Source: Takakia lepidozioides
Taxonomy: Eukaryota; Streptophyta; Takakiopsida; Takakiales; Takakiaceae
Assembly: GCA_030704615.1 (NCBI GenBank)
Contig: CM060733.1
Coordinates: 49,166,001 to 49,230,000 of the forward strand
Direction: 5' to 3'
DNA: 64,000 nt
Numbering within the stretch: the first letter of the stretch is position 1; every line of letters begins with the position of its first letter. This document shows, piece by piece, positions 11,611 to 24,318 of the stretch. The position numbers were made by a program, and so were the translations under genes. The notes under the pieces are model-generated. The model worked only from the letters and a program-made list of their open reading frames with translations. It had not been told where the DNA came from and did no database searches.

Positions 11611-11852
11611 CTGTGAAAACAACAAGGGTGCATCAGAGCAGCATAAGCTTTAACCACAGCTTCCTAAGACTACAGAACCATCAACCCTCCCAAGCAACTT
11701 GCAAACTCCGGGGGAAAACCATTGCACAGCCCTGTTTAGGAAGAACAACCTAAAGAGACTCTCTTGCATAACAAATCTAAATTCTGCTGGCGGAGTCCTC
11801 CATGCACGGTTAGGCTTGTGGAGAGATGGCGACTCTCCCCCAAACAGTAAAA

Positions 11853-11890
<38 letters not shown>

Positions 11891-13383
11891 TTGGTTTTGC
11901 TTCCTTGCTTGCTTTGGCATTCTCTGCGCTTAGATTGAAGTGTATTTGACCTCGATAGCAAGTGTGGAAGTCTGCTACTCACCTCGAGCATCCTCACTAA
12001 CTCACAATGCATTGTGGTTGTTTTTGGGACGGGGGAGAGGTGAGGGCTTCCACTTAATATTCTAATGTCTAGGTGCTGCTGGATGCCAAGTGGGATTGCA
12101 GAGCAGGGGAAGGAATCGCTTGCCTGTACCGTCTCGGTAGGCAGGGAGACCATGAAGGGAAGTGTACTCCGTACTCTGTGCTAGGGATTCATCTTAAAAT
12201 GTTGAAAAACTAAACTACTCTATGGTTTTTCTCAATCCTACCTCTTTCCTTACTTGATTTTTGAAGAACAAGTGTAATGCTTTCTACGATAGGCTAGTTC
12301 GGCCCAGCCAGTGGAAAACCTCTGTTATATGGTGACAACCTAATTTATGATGGCGTGTGTGAGAGACACGCATCTGTTTTCCAAGCCCTAGTTTGCTTTG
12401 CTTACCTTATGGTAGTTGGAAACAAAGTGAGAGGCTACAAGGAAATGGTTGCTGCAGCTACTCGGCTACCTCTGTTGGTAAAAGGCCCTTGTTATGTTCC
12501 AACCCAGATGGCTTTGTTAGCTAGATGCTTAGGCCAGGGTATGATGAAGTTTCTATCTATGGCTATTCGTCTGACACTGAAATATGGCAGTAATATAAAT
12601 GGTAACTGGTTTTTGAGGCAGCCAGGGTGGTCAAGTGGAAATACCCCCTGGACATGGTGTAATGACATGGTCAAATGTGGAATGATGTGAAGGGTATACT
12701 AACAATATCATATAACTGTCACATAATGTGTATGCAGTCCTTTATATTTACCTTGTTGTGTCATGAGCTATTTACCTTGTTGTGTCATGAGCTTTGATTT
12801 TCAGCTGTAGCAAGAAATAAAGGTATAGGGATGTTCTGGAAAACTTACCAGACATATCCACATCCCTTGTGGGGGCAAGCTGCACTGCACACCAGTCTAA
12901 ACAAATACTGGCAAGGCAAGGTATTTAAATCTATGATATCCAAGTGTTCATTTCTTTTCAAGAAAACCCTCCATGACACCCATGGGGTTTTAGTAAGTAT
13001 GCTTGGATTACAGCTTGCAGACAGTAAATCTGTATGACTATATGACCTGCAACACATCAAGGCCAAAATATGGCCAAGTACCCGCCATCCCACCCAGACC
13101 TATGTAAGTGTATCATGATCTTGACTGATGGGCTATCAGCATCAGTGGCATACTCTCTGGATTATGAATAATACTGACATGAACACACTACTGTGCATGG
13201 ATGTAATTCTTGATTTTATAAGCTTGATGATTGATGGATAATGCCAGTGTTAAGTGGCTGATATGTCTATTTATTCTTTCATGACAACGACCCTAGGGGT
13301 CCTGTCTTTGTCTTGACATGACAAAAAGTATCTTCCCTCTCTTACTGTCCAGTATGCTTAGTGGTTTCTGCATACACTATCCT
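11611..13383. other. Intergenic or intron sequence with poly-T run and short repeats
   Basis: Contains a run of about 32 T at 11858-11889 (poly-A on the minus strand, possibly a retroposed tail). It also has an A-box-like TGGTCAAGTGG at about 12632. No complete gene is supported; the minus-strand frame 11650-12153 is broken by the homopolymer. Confidence 0.4.
12745..12792. repeat. 24-bp direct tandem duplication
   Basis: The sequence TATTTACCTTGTTGTGTCAT plus GAGC occurs twice head to tail, starting at 12745 and 12769. Confidence 0.85.
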
Positions 13384-14234
13384 TTGGTTACCAGACTAAA
13401 TTTCCAGTTCATGTGCAGAGGTCCACCAAACATACTCCGGAATGGACTGCTGAGCTGCAGGCCATGGGATATCAGCCATCGCTGCCCCCTCCAATCCCTG
13501 CTATTCAGGCTGTGTTGGCACAAACAAAGCCAATGGACTTCCATGCTAAAGTGTAAGCATTGGACTCAGCAGCTATTGATTCAGGTGATGACAATCCAAT
13601 CCTGTTGCTTGAGACTTTGGCCCTAGAGGACTGGGTTAAGCTGTCCCTATCTGCAAATAAAAATGGCAAGTACATGATCAGACTGATTGACTATCATGAA
13701 CGTATGCCTACTATCCTTGAAGAGGATACCAAAGAACTCTCGGAATGTGGTCTTAAAGGAGAAAAGATTGAGGCTGCACTACGTCTGGCTAACCCTGAAG
13801 ACGAACAGGCCCCTTCTACCCAGAAATCGTCCTCCAATGCTGAGCAGGATTTTACCCCCTCTGTCACCAATCACCCGCTTCTAAGTCACATGTGTCTTCC
13901 CAAACATGAAATTGATGCGGTGAAGGATTTTTGTGAGCATGTGGAAATGTCACAGGTGGAACAAGACAGGGCATCAGGCGCTACCCCGGGGAATCCCAGA
14001 ATGTACCCAGTGCAGGTATTCAGAGCCACTGATATCCAGAATTCTGAAGTCACTGAAGGACAGCTTGCTCAGATCATCAGATGTAAGCTGCTAAAGCACC
14101 TGCACTGCGAAGGGCCCCTGCAAGCAACGACCGTCCATCATGCACGTGTCACCATACAGCCTTACCCCCATCCTGGAAGGGCTTTAAATGCTTTGCAGGT
14201 GCGCCAAATCCATGTCCCTACAGCCAGCAGGTAG
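13384..14234 (+). CDS. Hypothetical ORF interrupted by one stop
   Basis: A plus-strand frame of coding character begins near TKFPVHVQRSTKHTPEW (about 13400), meets a TAA at 13554-13556, and continues in the same frame for 224 codons to 14234 (LDSAAIDSGDDNPILLLETL ... IHVPTASR). The joint KPMDFHAKV-stop-ALDSAAID suggests one protein with a nonsense mutation, or an intron end. The product is hydrophilic with Gln/Ser/Pro-rich parts and no recognisable domain. It might be a decayed transposon protein, but I see no retroviral or transposase motif. Confidence 0.3.
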
Positions 14235-15561
14235 AGATGCTCATCCGTCACTAGCAGTTTTCTTCATACGAGTATACTTCGGGGTGGACTTCCATCGCAA
14301 GCAAAACTAGCATGTACCAAACCAAACCCTAAGTCTCCAATTGATTGAGAGGACTTCATACATAAGAACTACTTTCAGGACACACTCTGAAGCCTCAACA
14401 ACCAGGAAAACCATTCTCCTTTGTCTCTGTACATTCCAGCTGAAACCAAACCCAGCAGATGCGCAATAAGAACTACCAAGTTCTCCCTGCGGCTTGAGCT
14501 CTTCTACTAGCTAGACTTGCCAAAGTCACATCAGATCTCGAAGCAAGAGGTGTGGTTTGTCGGCCTAATACAGATAAGGCGAAACTTGGACGAGTGGTTT
14601 CTTCATCCGGCATTTCAACTATACTGCCGCACCTGTTGCCTTGATTTCGCCTGAGTGAATCCCATATCAATTTGTTTACCCACCATCTCTTTTTCGGATT
14701 CAGCAGCAAATTCTTGTTGGTGTCCGTTTCCTGAAAGTCTTTCGTCATTGCACCCCCCTTGTCTCGCAGGAACTTTGCACGGCATTGTCCGCCCTTTCTC
14801 TCTTGACACTACCTGCAGCCTCGACTTCTACTCTCCTTGCGGTCTTCACCTTCACTTTTGCTCCCCCTAACAATATCGAATGATAGGGACACCTCCTTTG
14901 GTCTCCGATTCCGCAGCTTTCTCCTCTCCTCCAGCTTTAGCTTCGCAGCCTGTCTCGCGGTTGTTTTCTCTTGATCCGCCAATGTCTTTCTCTAACTTGC
15001 TTCGGTCGGAAATAGCATCGTCCTCATTAGGTGAATCTTCCGACGGTCTGTCAGCCTTGCACTCGACAAGTCTTGCACGCATGGCATTTTCAATTCCTGC
15101 AATGAAGCCGCCATCTGCTGTCGCATCCGTTTCGCAGTCATCACAGTCCACTTTACCTTCACCGTTGGAGCCTCTTTCATCACCTCTACCTCAAACAAGT
15201 ACAGTTGCAAGTGCAACAAAAGCAGGTGCAAATCCTTGTTTGTCGGTATCTGTGGGACTCACATCCTCACCATCTCCTTCGTGCTTAGACGATTCGAATC
15301 TGAACGAAAGAGTTACCTCACCACAACCAACTTCCCATCTCTATCGCCTCCTGGCGCTTTGGCTTCTTGTCTGCAGTGTCTCCAGCACCAAGCAGATTTG
15401 ACGGGTCCCGTTCTTTCTCTCCGAAATTTGTTTCAGATCCGCAGAAGATCCACTGTCCCTCAAAACCAGAGAGCACCTCCATGCCTAACCCCGATGTAGA
15501 TACTGCATTGTGCACTGAAGACAACATAGGATTAAAAGGCAATGAAACCAATGAAAACATT
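14235..15561. other. Open frames on both strands, coding strand undecided
   Basis: From about 14470 to 15560 both strands carry long open frames. The plus strand is Ser/Pro-rich (14880-15401). The minus strand is acidic and Lys/Glu-rich (for example 14867-15170, with CDDCETDATADGG, and 15318-15500). One is the shadow of the other. Splice borders do not decide it and no known domain appears. It ends just before the U2 promoter. Confidence 0.3.
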
Positions 15562-15607
15562 ATCCCATATCGATTGCCCAGTTTTTCAGTTGGGCGTAGT
15601 ATATAAA
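15562..15607 (+). promoter_or_regulatory. U2 snRNA promoter: USE and TATA box
   Basis: ATCCCATATCG at 15562-15572 matches the plant upstream sequence element (consensus RTCCCACATCG) with one mismatch. TATATAAA at 15600-15607 begins 31 bases before the RNA start. The USE and TATA centres are about 36 bases apart. Established knowledge of plant snRNA genes assigns the longer spacing to RNA polymerase II, as expected for U2, and a spacing one helical turn shorter to polymerase III. Confidence 0.8.
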
Positions 15608-15630
15608 CCCCAAGGATCAGATGTTGTAGC

Positions 15631-15825
15631 ATACCTTTCTCGGCCTTTTGGCTAAGATCAAGTGTAGTATCTGTTCTTATCAGTTTAATATCTGATACGA
15701 GACTCATCGGGTCTCATGATATTAATCTAATTTTTCTCGGGTGCGTGTCCACCCGGCAGCTTGCTGCCCGGGCCCGCGTGCGTCGCCTTGGTATCGCACT
15801 ACTTCCTTGGCTGGCGCTACCCTCC
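15631..15825 (+). ncRNA. U2: U2 spliceosomal snRNA
   Basis: The first 70 bases are the near-invariant U2 5' region, beginning ATACCTTTCTCGGCCTTTTG. The branch-point-pairing GTAGTA lies at 15664-15669. The stem GAGAC/GTCTC (about 15700-15715) forms a stem-loop II element. AATTTTTCT at about 15729-15737 is the probable Sm site, followed by GC-rich 3' stem-loops ending in CTTGGCTGGCGCTACCC. The length of about 195 bases fits plant U2. The 3' end is set by family length, and the 3' half is more divergent. U2 pairs with the intron branch point in the spliceosome. The gene has its own USE/TATA promoter and looks functional. Confidence 0.93.
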
Positions 15826-16787
15826 CCTCACGGGGACCCATATTAAACAAACTCGGAGTAGTTAGGGATTGTCCCTTTACAGATTGTGTCCATTAGCACC
15901 CTCCTCTATGTGCATGTGATCAAATTTGGCTAAATTTAATAGCCAAAAACAAACCAATTCAATTCGTATCTTTCTGTACACACTTGTCTCTACATACCCT
16001 TCCGATTTTTGAAGGTGTTCTGCCGGTCTTTGTCCTGCAACCGAATCGTTCAATCACATATCTCCCTGGGGGATTCATTACAGGCCATATACTGATCAAG
16101 TTGCAGGAGAAAACTACTTGCATGTCCGTGGTTAATTGCGGCAAACAAGATAAGGCAGAGGCCGAGATGCTGGTCGGTGTAGCAAGGCCATTCGATTGTA
16201 GATGTCAATATGCATGAGCTGGGCATGACAGTGTGCATTACTGATGTGGCAACGTCCAGATACTGGTGCTAGCTTTGACTGATCCTGGGTATCCCTGGTA
16301 CTAAGTGAGGCTTCATTACCCTTCAGGTTGAGTCTTGTATCAATCTGTTGCATTTATATCCCAGACTAGAAAGCTAAATTGCTGGCCATGAAGGTCACGA
16401 AGAAGAGTACTTTTATCATGATGATCTGCCAGATAGATCTATCTTCCAGTAGTAGTGATGTAGTACAACCAAGCACATCCTTCTCATAGCCATATGGCAA
16501 AAAAAATAACCTCAAATATCGGGGGAGTCAAAGAGGAGAGATCCTCCAAGTCGAACACTCTCCACTTTCCTTCCTACAGTGCTATTGTTACTGCTCAGAA
16601 CTGCAGTTTACTATATACAAACTTTGAAGAGACACCAACTTATGTACTATCAAAGAAAATAACACACAGAGCATACCTGGCTTTTGGCCACTCCAAGGCA
16701 ACTATGAACGACTCCAATGTCCCCAGCATGGAGAAGGATAGTGGACAAAGCTACGTTACTAGGGACATAAGATAACAACGGACAAGC
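15826..16787. other. Intergenic
   Basis: No supported gene. It contains the 3' flank of U2 and the 3' flank of the minus-strand gene ending at 16788. Confidence 0.5.
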
Positions 16788-19700
16788 TCATCTGTACCAG
16801 ATCATATCTTCTCCTTCTAACCGGTTGGCGTGTCCCATGGCTCGCAGCCCTAACCCACTTGGATAATCACTCACTGATTCAAAAGAACAGAATCGAGACG
16901 TGGTGTCCCCATCAAAACTCAGGTCGGAAGAAAGCTCCCCTGGATAGTGTGAATCTGGTGCATGTGTCGTTGATGGAGACCGTGGAAGACCCAGGCTTTC
17001 TGTGTCCCAAAGTAGCTCTGAAAGGCCAGAGAGCTCCAAAGTGATTCCCGGAGTTACAGCTGCTGATCTTGGGCCACCTTGAAGTATGTGGGTAGGCACT
17101 GAGAAGAATGCATCCTCATCCTGCAAAGCCAGCCTGGGAATTCCATAGCCAAGAGACGGGTTTGCTTGGTTTCCAAAAAGGTGCTCAAAGGGATCATGGA
17201 GAGAGACAGAAGGTGGTGGGACTGAAGATTGAGCATTGCCTGTTGAGATTTGTGAGGACAGTGACAAGAACAAATCATTGTTGCTGGGCAGAGAAGGCCT
17301 GACTGCTTCGTCCACAAACAGGTCTTTAAAAGGGTCACTGGCAGAGCCAAGTACTGAAGGTGGTGAAGAGGTAGCCGATGTTGTTACACCCGGTGAAACT
17401 TGAGAAGTGACTGATGGAAAGGGATCCAAGTCAGGCTCAGGCTTTACAGGAAAAGCTTCAAAAGGGTCTGGCTGAGGACGAGAATTGATGTGCGTAACAA
17501 TCTCAAGGCCATCTTCGCTGGACCATGCCTGTAAGGGCTCTCTTGGTCCCCCTGAATCTGCACAAGCTGTGGATGCAGCAGCTCCAACGAAATTCCCAAA
17601 AAACTCCTCAAAATCATCACTCGAAGGCTTGGCGACACGTGATTCACGGTCCTCCATAACTGTTTCCATGGGAGGATGTTGATGGGTCTCCTCACAGCTG
17701 CTCGTCCCAGGAGCTCCACTAGAGGCCCGAGTCCTTCTCTGAAGACTGACCTCATTAGACAATGGAGGCTTCGCTGCCTCCTTTCTCTGACTAGACAACA
17801 ACGTCGACCAAGTTACTTCTGGACCCAGAGGGTGGTCACCTTTGGCCAACGGAGGATTGCTGGAGAAACTGCCGAAGAGATCATCAAATGCATGGCTGTA
17901 TGGCGGGTCATCCCACTTTTCTGGAACTTCGGAAGGCATCTCCTCTTGGGCAATGCATCTCTCAGGTGCTTGTGTGGACACCCCATTGTGCTTGACCACA
18001 GGAGAAGATACATCCGGAAAATGCAGCATTCCAGACCCGTTGATTTTGGATGGGGTGAGCCCCCTCCAGAACGCACCCCCAAGTTCTTTATAGAGAGAAT
18101 CCAAGTCCAAGGCATCTTGAGGTTTGGTTTCCAGTGGATGGCACTCACTTGTGCTACACACATTGCCAGGCAGAATAGAACATTCCATTGCAAAAGAGTT
18201 CTGCACCTTCTGCCCAAGTGAGTGGGAATCTCTCATGGCCGGTCCACGTAGTCGACCACCAGGCGAGGTTAGGCTGTCATGGCTTTCATAGCTCAAAGGA
18301 ACTTCTCGCGGACGCAGCAAGATTTCTTCTTCCTGACCTGGCACATTGTCCTCTGATTGAGTTAGCCCCACTTCTTGCTGCGAAAGTGTAAACTCCTCTT
18401 TCTGAATCTGCAACTCTTTATGCTGCCCTGATGCAACCTCTTCTGCTCTAGTTGCCAATAACCCATGAGAAATTCCATCGTCCTGGAGGTGATTTCCATG
18501 CTCTTGGAGGGAGCTTGCATTGACACTGAAAGGAGGGTCTCCATTTTGATCCTTGGACTTTGAATCCAGTCCACACAAAGGCTCCTCTGTAGCATCATTA
18601 CTTCCTTCAGAAGTCTCTTTCTGGGCCATAGAAACATTTCCAGACAGATCACCAATAGTAACCACTGAGACAGGTGATGAAACCATATCACTTGAGACGG
18701 GGCCTGAAAAGGCCTTGAAGGCAGATGCCCAAGCCTCGTCTACAGTCACCGAAGGCAAGGAGGATGGCACTGCTGGGGCCTCCAACTGAGCATATGACAT
18801 TTGGTCCCGATTTTGAATGCTCTCACTTTGATCTCCTACTCCTTCTGGACACTGCTGAAGAGCAGCATCATCGCTCACAGGCAGTTCCAATTGGTCGACC
18901 CATACCTTGTCTGTGAAGGTGCTTGCGGAAGACTCCGAAGAAACAGTATGATTGGGCAGTGCCAAAGATACTGGCCATGGTGGCAGGGCAGATGACATTG
19001 TAGATGGCAATGCAGATGATGGCGACAGTAGAATTGCACCATCTGATGAAGAGGATGATGATGATGAAGGAACCACTGGGTCCGATGACAGGAGTGGGGA
19101 TGGATCTGCAGATTGGAAAAGTGGCAGTGATACAGATAAGAGTGGTTTTGGTGGTGCTGATGCGGCGGCACTCGATTGCAATGGCACTGTTGACACAGGT
19201 CCAGATGGAGATGGAGATGGTCTCAACACTGGCAACCCCAGAGGGGTCATCAATGATGTGGCAGTAGATGGAGGCAATACAGTTGAAGACAATGACGATG
19301 GTGACGATGAGGATGGAGATGATGGCAGTGGTGATGACATTGGTGGGGAACGGGGAGATGATGATGATGATGATGGTGCTTGGGATAAGGATGGGTATGG
19401 TACAGACATTGACAATGGTGTGGAGGTTGAAGAGAAGACAGAAGAGAAAGAAACAGGCGAAATAGTGTCAGCATTGGGCTGTGTAGCCTTTCTGTAAGGA
19501 GGTAAAGAGGGAAGACTTGATATGAGACCAGACTTAGAATACTCATAGGCAGGAGAAAAAGTGCCGGGCACAGAAGGGAGGGATGGAGAGAAAGCAGAAA
19601 ATACTGCATACGGATTCAATGCTGGACTGGAAGGATCACCTGAATCATGAGCTTTTGAGGAAACACCTTGATATAAAGCCTGAGCAAGCCGAACTTCCTC

Positions 19701-22700
19701 ATCATTCCGTCTTTCTAGAAGCTGAAGCCTTCTATCAAAAGACTCCAAAGCACGGGAAAGAGAAGTCTCTATGCGCAAGCAGACAGATTCCAGCCTGTCG
19801 AGCCGCTGACAAACATCAGCAGTTGAAGCATCCTGTTTTACTTCCCTTCCTGAAGATATTCCTGGACCCATCCTCGACATCAGTGCTGGCATGAGTGGCT
19901 GAGAGTTAGGTCCAAGTCCACCTTGCATGCCAGCAGGCCTGACAGGTACCCCTCCATCCCAAGCAACTGGCTCTGAAGAGTCAATCCTCTTCTTTGAGTC
20001 TGGGAGGCTCCTTGCCATCTGTAGCATACCTGGAAGAAGCATACTTAGCAAGGCAGACCCAGCCCCACCATTTTGTGTGGGCTGCTGCTGCATCGACCCT
20101 GGGAAAGGGCACGACGTGAAAGGAGGGCCTGGAGAGAAAGTAACGACAATTTGTTCAATTTCCACACATCCCTTTTCTCTTAAAGAGAGTAGCCTCAGCT
20201 TCACAGCTTTGCACGCATCCGGGTTCTCAAACTCCACTTCCGCCTCATAGAGCAGCTTGTCCAGACTAGAAACATGTCCAAGAGAATCACCACACACCTT
20301 TGAGGTATGTGCCAAATCCCCAGGTTTGGTGCTAACCAGGCTGTTCCTCACATCTGCTTTCTTGACATTCTCACACACAGCTGCATAATCAGAATTTGCA
20401 TTCTTGTGCAGGCTTGGCAGACCATTACTGAGTCTACTTTCAACCTCCCCTCCTTCCTCTGGGTGCTCTTGCCCAGGCATACTCCTTCCTTTGGGCACAA
20501 ACACTAGGTGCTCAACCTCCAGCTCTTCGCTCCTGTCATCCCTGTCAGGCTCCCCAACTTCTGCACTGTCGTGAACTGGGTTGTGAATTTCATCAGAGCC
20601 TTTCCGTAGTTCAACACTTGGGGAGGCCACCGAGGACGAGATTGTCTCGTGCCTTTCCAGCAAAGCAGAGTCTTTTGAGGCTCCAGCCACGCACCTGCAA
20701 TTGTCTCCACAACCTTCATCCATCCCTGGTAAATAAGATTCTGAGAGCTCCTTCCGGCGCCGTGCTCCCTCCTCTGAATCTACAAGATAGAACTCGGATC
20801 TGTTCAGCTCCACTTTTCCTTCATCCTCCTCAACACCAGGGCTGACACACTTGCGGGGGAAGGATTCAACCCAATCTGTTGAATCCTCTGAGCAGCATCC
20901 GCTCTTCTCTTCCTCATCCCTCTCACAAGACAGCTCAGATCTCTCATGCTGAAAGTCCCCTGCTCGACTTTTTACCTGTGGGCTTCTATCTGTTTGACTG
21001 CCCAAGGGTGTGTCTGCTCCAAGTGACTCACGGGCAACGAAACCACCCCTGCTCCCTGTTACTCCGCTACCTGTTCTCCTCAGTTTAACTTCCAGCCTTG
21101 CATCTGCTTTCTCATCACAGCTTGGCAGATCAGCACGTCCCAGAAGAGAACATTTCCCTTCAATTTCTCCCTCACTTCGAATACTCAAGTTACTGTCTCT
21201 CTCCAAAGAAGGCTGCAACTCATCATCTTCCGGATGGCCTTCACCCCCCTCAAAGTTGACCTTACCCCTCAACACAACCTTAGAATCCTCTTTTCCCCCA
21301 GGATTCCAATATGTACCTGAGCTTATCCCAGTACCTGAAAGGACCTCTGCATCTGAAGAATTCTCAATCAGACAATTGGCCACACCTTTGTGATTAGGGG
21401 TTGGAATTTTGACCCCGGCACGAATAGTACAGAGGTACTCTGCGTCAGTAACCCCTTCTCTATGGTTGTATACCTCACAGGTCTGGGCAGAGCTCAGCAC
21501 ATGAATACTGTGCACATGGCACAATTGCTGTTGAAATTGGACTGCACACAACCACATACAACACATAAGGTTACTTTCTTTGACATTTCCGTCACTGCAA
21601 CATAGGAATCTACTGCAATTATACTGCAGGAAACAAGCAAAATGCAGACCTCAGGATTGACTATACTAGTGCATGAGTAATCACAAATGAGTGATACAGA
21701 AGTGTGAGAGAGCAGGAGAGCAACTAGGGTCCGCTCAGAAGCACATTGCGGATCCTGTCCCCTTGTACCTGCAAACAGATCCCTAAAGGTGGGACTGTGT
21801 TAATTGTGGGTTTTGGCACCTCTGGCACAAATGCAGGCTGTCACTACATCTGCCCACAATGTATCTCCTCTGGCAGTTTTTTATGTATGCCACCTTATGG
21901 TATGTCCTCTGATGCATCACCAAACCAGAATGTCAAGAGAATTGTGGAGGGCACCTCTGCAGTCAATTCCTCTTGGTAACATTTCCTCCAGATGGTACTG
22001 TCATCTTTTAACTCCAAGTTTGAATTCACCTCGGAAGAGAAAGAACAGAACAACCTCCAAAGGAAAAAAAACTAGCCTCTGACAATTCATGGTCCGAAAG
22101 GAATTCGTCAAAGACCATCGAAAGACTAATATATGACAGTCTTTGAGGCATAATCCTCGCTATTATCACTGAGGATGGCTTGCTGATTAAGGGCTGGCAT
22201 TGACATCAAAGTTGGAAAGATAATGATCTGGTACTGCCAATGTATACCCCTTCTCAAAGGTATCTAAGTGGGCGGTACCCAATTGACTCTCCACCAGATA
22301 CAAATCCATTTAATCATCCTCCCTTTAGGTAAACTCCACCATGTCAAAATGGATTTCCACCAAAACTTGCTTGACCATGTTTTCTCCCTAGAACATTACA
22401 ACGAAAAGCGCAAACTCCCAGCCACCAAGGTTTTATTCCTATGCCGCTGCAGAGAAACCAAATTTCCACCGAAAAACTGCAACAGATACTAGAGAGATGC
22501 AAGAGAAGTCTGTACATGTGGGTGAGTACGTATGTGTGAGAGAGGCAGAGACAGAGATTTAGGAAACAAGAGAAAGTGGCCCAGGTGGACAGTTCTGAGT
22601 TCTGACCTGTAAGCTCACAAGGGCCAGACTCTGGTCCAGGGAGAAGAAGGACGCGGGGACGATCACCGGGTGTAAGTGAGGAATTGGTCTGCGGATCTGC

Positions 22701-22799
22701 AGAACCAGCGCTGTGCACATGATTCAAGGTCACATGCTCCTGCAGCAGGCCACAAGCGGGCCCCCAACTGCTTTGAACGCTCCACTCCATGCCTTCCAT
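16788..22799 (-). CDS. Large acidic, Ser-rich protein, possibly PAAT (C10orf88)-like
   Basis: The model has exon 1 from ATG 22799 (MEGMEWSVQSSWGPACG; good ATG context) to about 22607 (donor ACAG/GTCAGA) and one huge exon from about 21541 (acceptor GTGTGCAG) to a stop at 16788, about 1,580 codons open. The first part (HVLSSAQTCEVYNHREG ... EYLCTIRAG) and the later block KAVKLRLLSLREKGCVEIEQ resemble the discoidin-like domain of PAAT/C10orf88 proteins. That assignment rests on memory and is weak. Between them lies an acidic insert of roughly 350 residues. Then come a coiled coil (about 19700-19810), a Ser/Pro-rich region with poly-Ser (about 19050-19400) and a tail with four DPF motifs (near 17463, 17424, 17331, 17192), plus FEEFFGNF. 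DPF motifs bind clathrin adaptors in other proteins. Intermediate exons between 22607 and 21541 are possible. Function unproven. Confidence 0.6.
19050..19400. repeat. GAT/TCA trinucleotide-rich tract inside the large gene
   Basis: Runs of GATGAT (about 19046-19066 and 19356-19376) encode poly-Ser and Ser/Pro stretches on the minus strand. Such tracts are slippage-prone; on the plus strand they produce spurious Asp-rich ORFs. Confidence 0.7.
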
Positions 22800-24318
22800 C
22801 GCCCCGTTTCGAGAACTGTTCAGCAGAAATCCTTGCTCTAGCGTTCGCCAGCAGGACTCTCTGCAACAACTGCCCTCTCAATTGCCCTTCTCTCTCTCCC
22901 TGTTACCTTGGGTCCTCCTCCCTCCCTGTCTGTCTGTCTCTGCTCCACAGCGAAGACTCTGGGCAGTTGTGTGCAGCCTCTCAAAGATAGGTTGCTTTTA
23001 CTGGTACCGGGCAGCCATGGATGAATGCTTCCTCCCCTCCACCCACCCTTATTCGTCCCTCTCCTCTGTCAAGATCCATGAATGCACTACTCTGTACGCA
23101 GAAAATCATCCCAAAACTGTCGTCACCTTGGCTTTAGATGATGATGATCGTCATCTTCCTCAGAGGACCTTCAAAGCTGCCTCTGTTCTCTGTGTCCTCT
23201 GTGTCTGTAAACTACACTTTGCTTTGAGCTCAACACTTCCAAGTAAATGTCTCCCTTCAGACTAGTGAAGCTTTTCAGCCTGGGAGTCCAGGAGGTAGAC
23301 TTGCTTAGAAATTTAGGAGGACGACTCGGGACTCAAATAAGATGCTAGAGAGTGCCAGGAAATTAAGCTCAGGACTTGGAGAGCCTGGTGGGTGTCTAGG
23401 GACTCTTCAAGGATGACAAGCTTTCAACAGAGGCCATTACACAGTGTGGGTTTGAGTGGCGTGTACATAGGCTGCTCATAATCTCCATTCTGGGGGTGGG
23501 TGGGCCCAAGAAAGAAACACAGAGACTATGTTACTCAATGTAACATAGCATGTGGAGTGGCTTCAGCTTGCAGTACTGTGTGGTATGTCCTTACCATGAG
23601 TGACAAGTGATGTCTATAAAGTCTCTCTGCTCCTCTAGGAACTGGGCCCATCAATGGCTGGAGAGTTGGGCGGGATAAAAGAGGACACAATGGCAACACC
23701 TTCAAGAAGGCAGCCAGAAACCAAATCTAGTATCGAAGGAGATCAAGGACATAGACAAAAGTATAACATAGGTGGAAACAGGGAAGCTCTAATTATCTAC
23801 TGAATCAGCGACTCTTTGGGATTCCTCACTCCTGGTGCACACCAAGCTTGGCCAACATGCTGTGAAGAAAATGCAACAAGACAAAGAGGTAGCAAAGAAC
23901 AGAGTGCTGCGTGGGAAAGGAAAGGTGTTCCTTGGACCAAGAAGTCCACATTATAGACAAATTACATCCATTTGTGGCGATGGTCTCTTCTCGCACACTT
24001 TCAGCAATTAAGGTTGGAGGACAGGGTTGTGGAAGTTCTCCTGGCATGGGTCTGGGTGTGGTAACCAGATCATTTTAGTTCTGGACCTACCAGCTCCGAA
24101 TGATAGGGTGGAACTTCCGTGTGCAGATTCATTTTTGTTGGAGACTATATAGTGACCCAAGCCATTATCTTATGCAATAACATATCGGTTGACCTAATGG
24201 ACTGCAACAATAGAAAGTGAGCAGCCATCTACTTTTCCATCTCTTCAATAGAGACATTTTGAAAGGCATCGGAACCATATGTACAGAGAACCCCCGAACA
24301 GAAGCTCCCCCCATGGCC
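22800..24318. other. Intergenic between two minus-strand genes
   Basis: 22800-23270 is likely the promoter and 5' leader of the large gene below it (CT/TCTC-rich tracts at about 22890-22950). The rest shows no gene of coding quality. Confidence 0.45.

Noticed and set aside
15318-15707. Minus-strand ORF overlapping the U2 gene
   Set aside because: Its N-terminal third is the antisense of U2 snRNA, so that part cannot be a protein exon.
18952-19497. Plus-strand Asp/Gly-rich ORF
   Set aside because: It is the antisense of the Ser/Pro-rich part of the large minus-strand gene, produced by GAT/TCA repeats.
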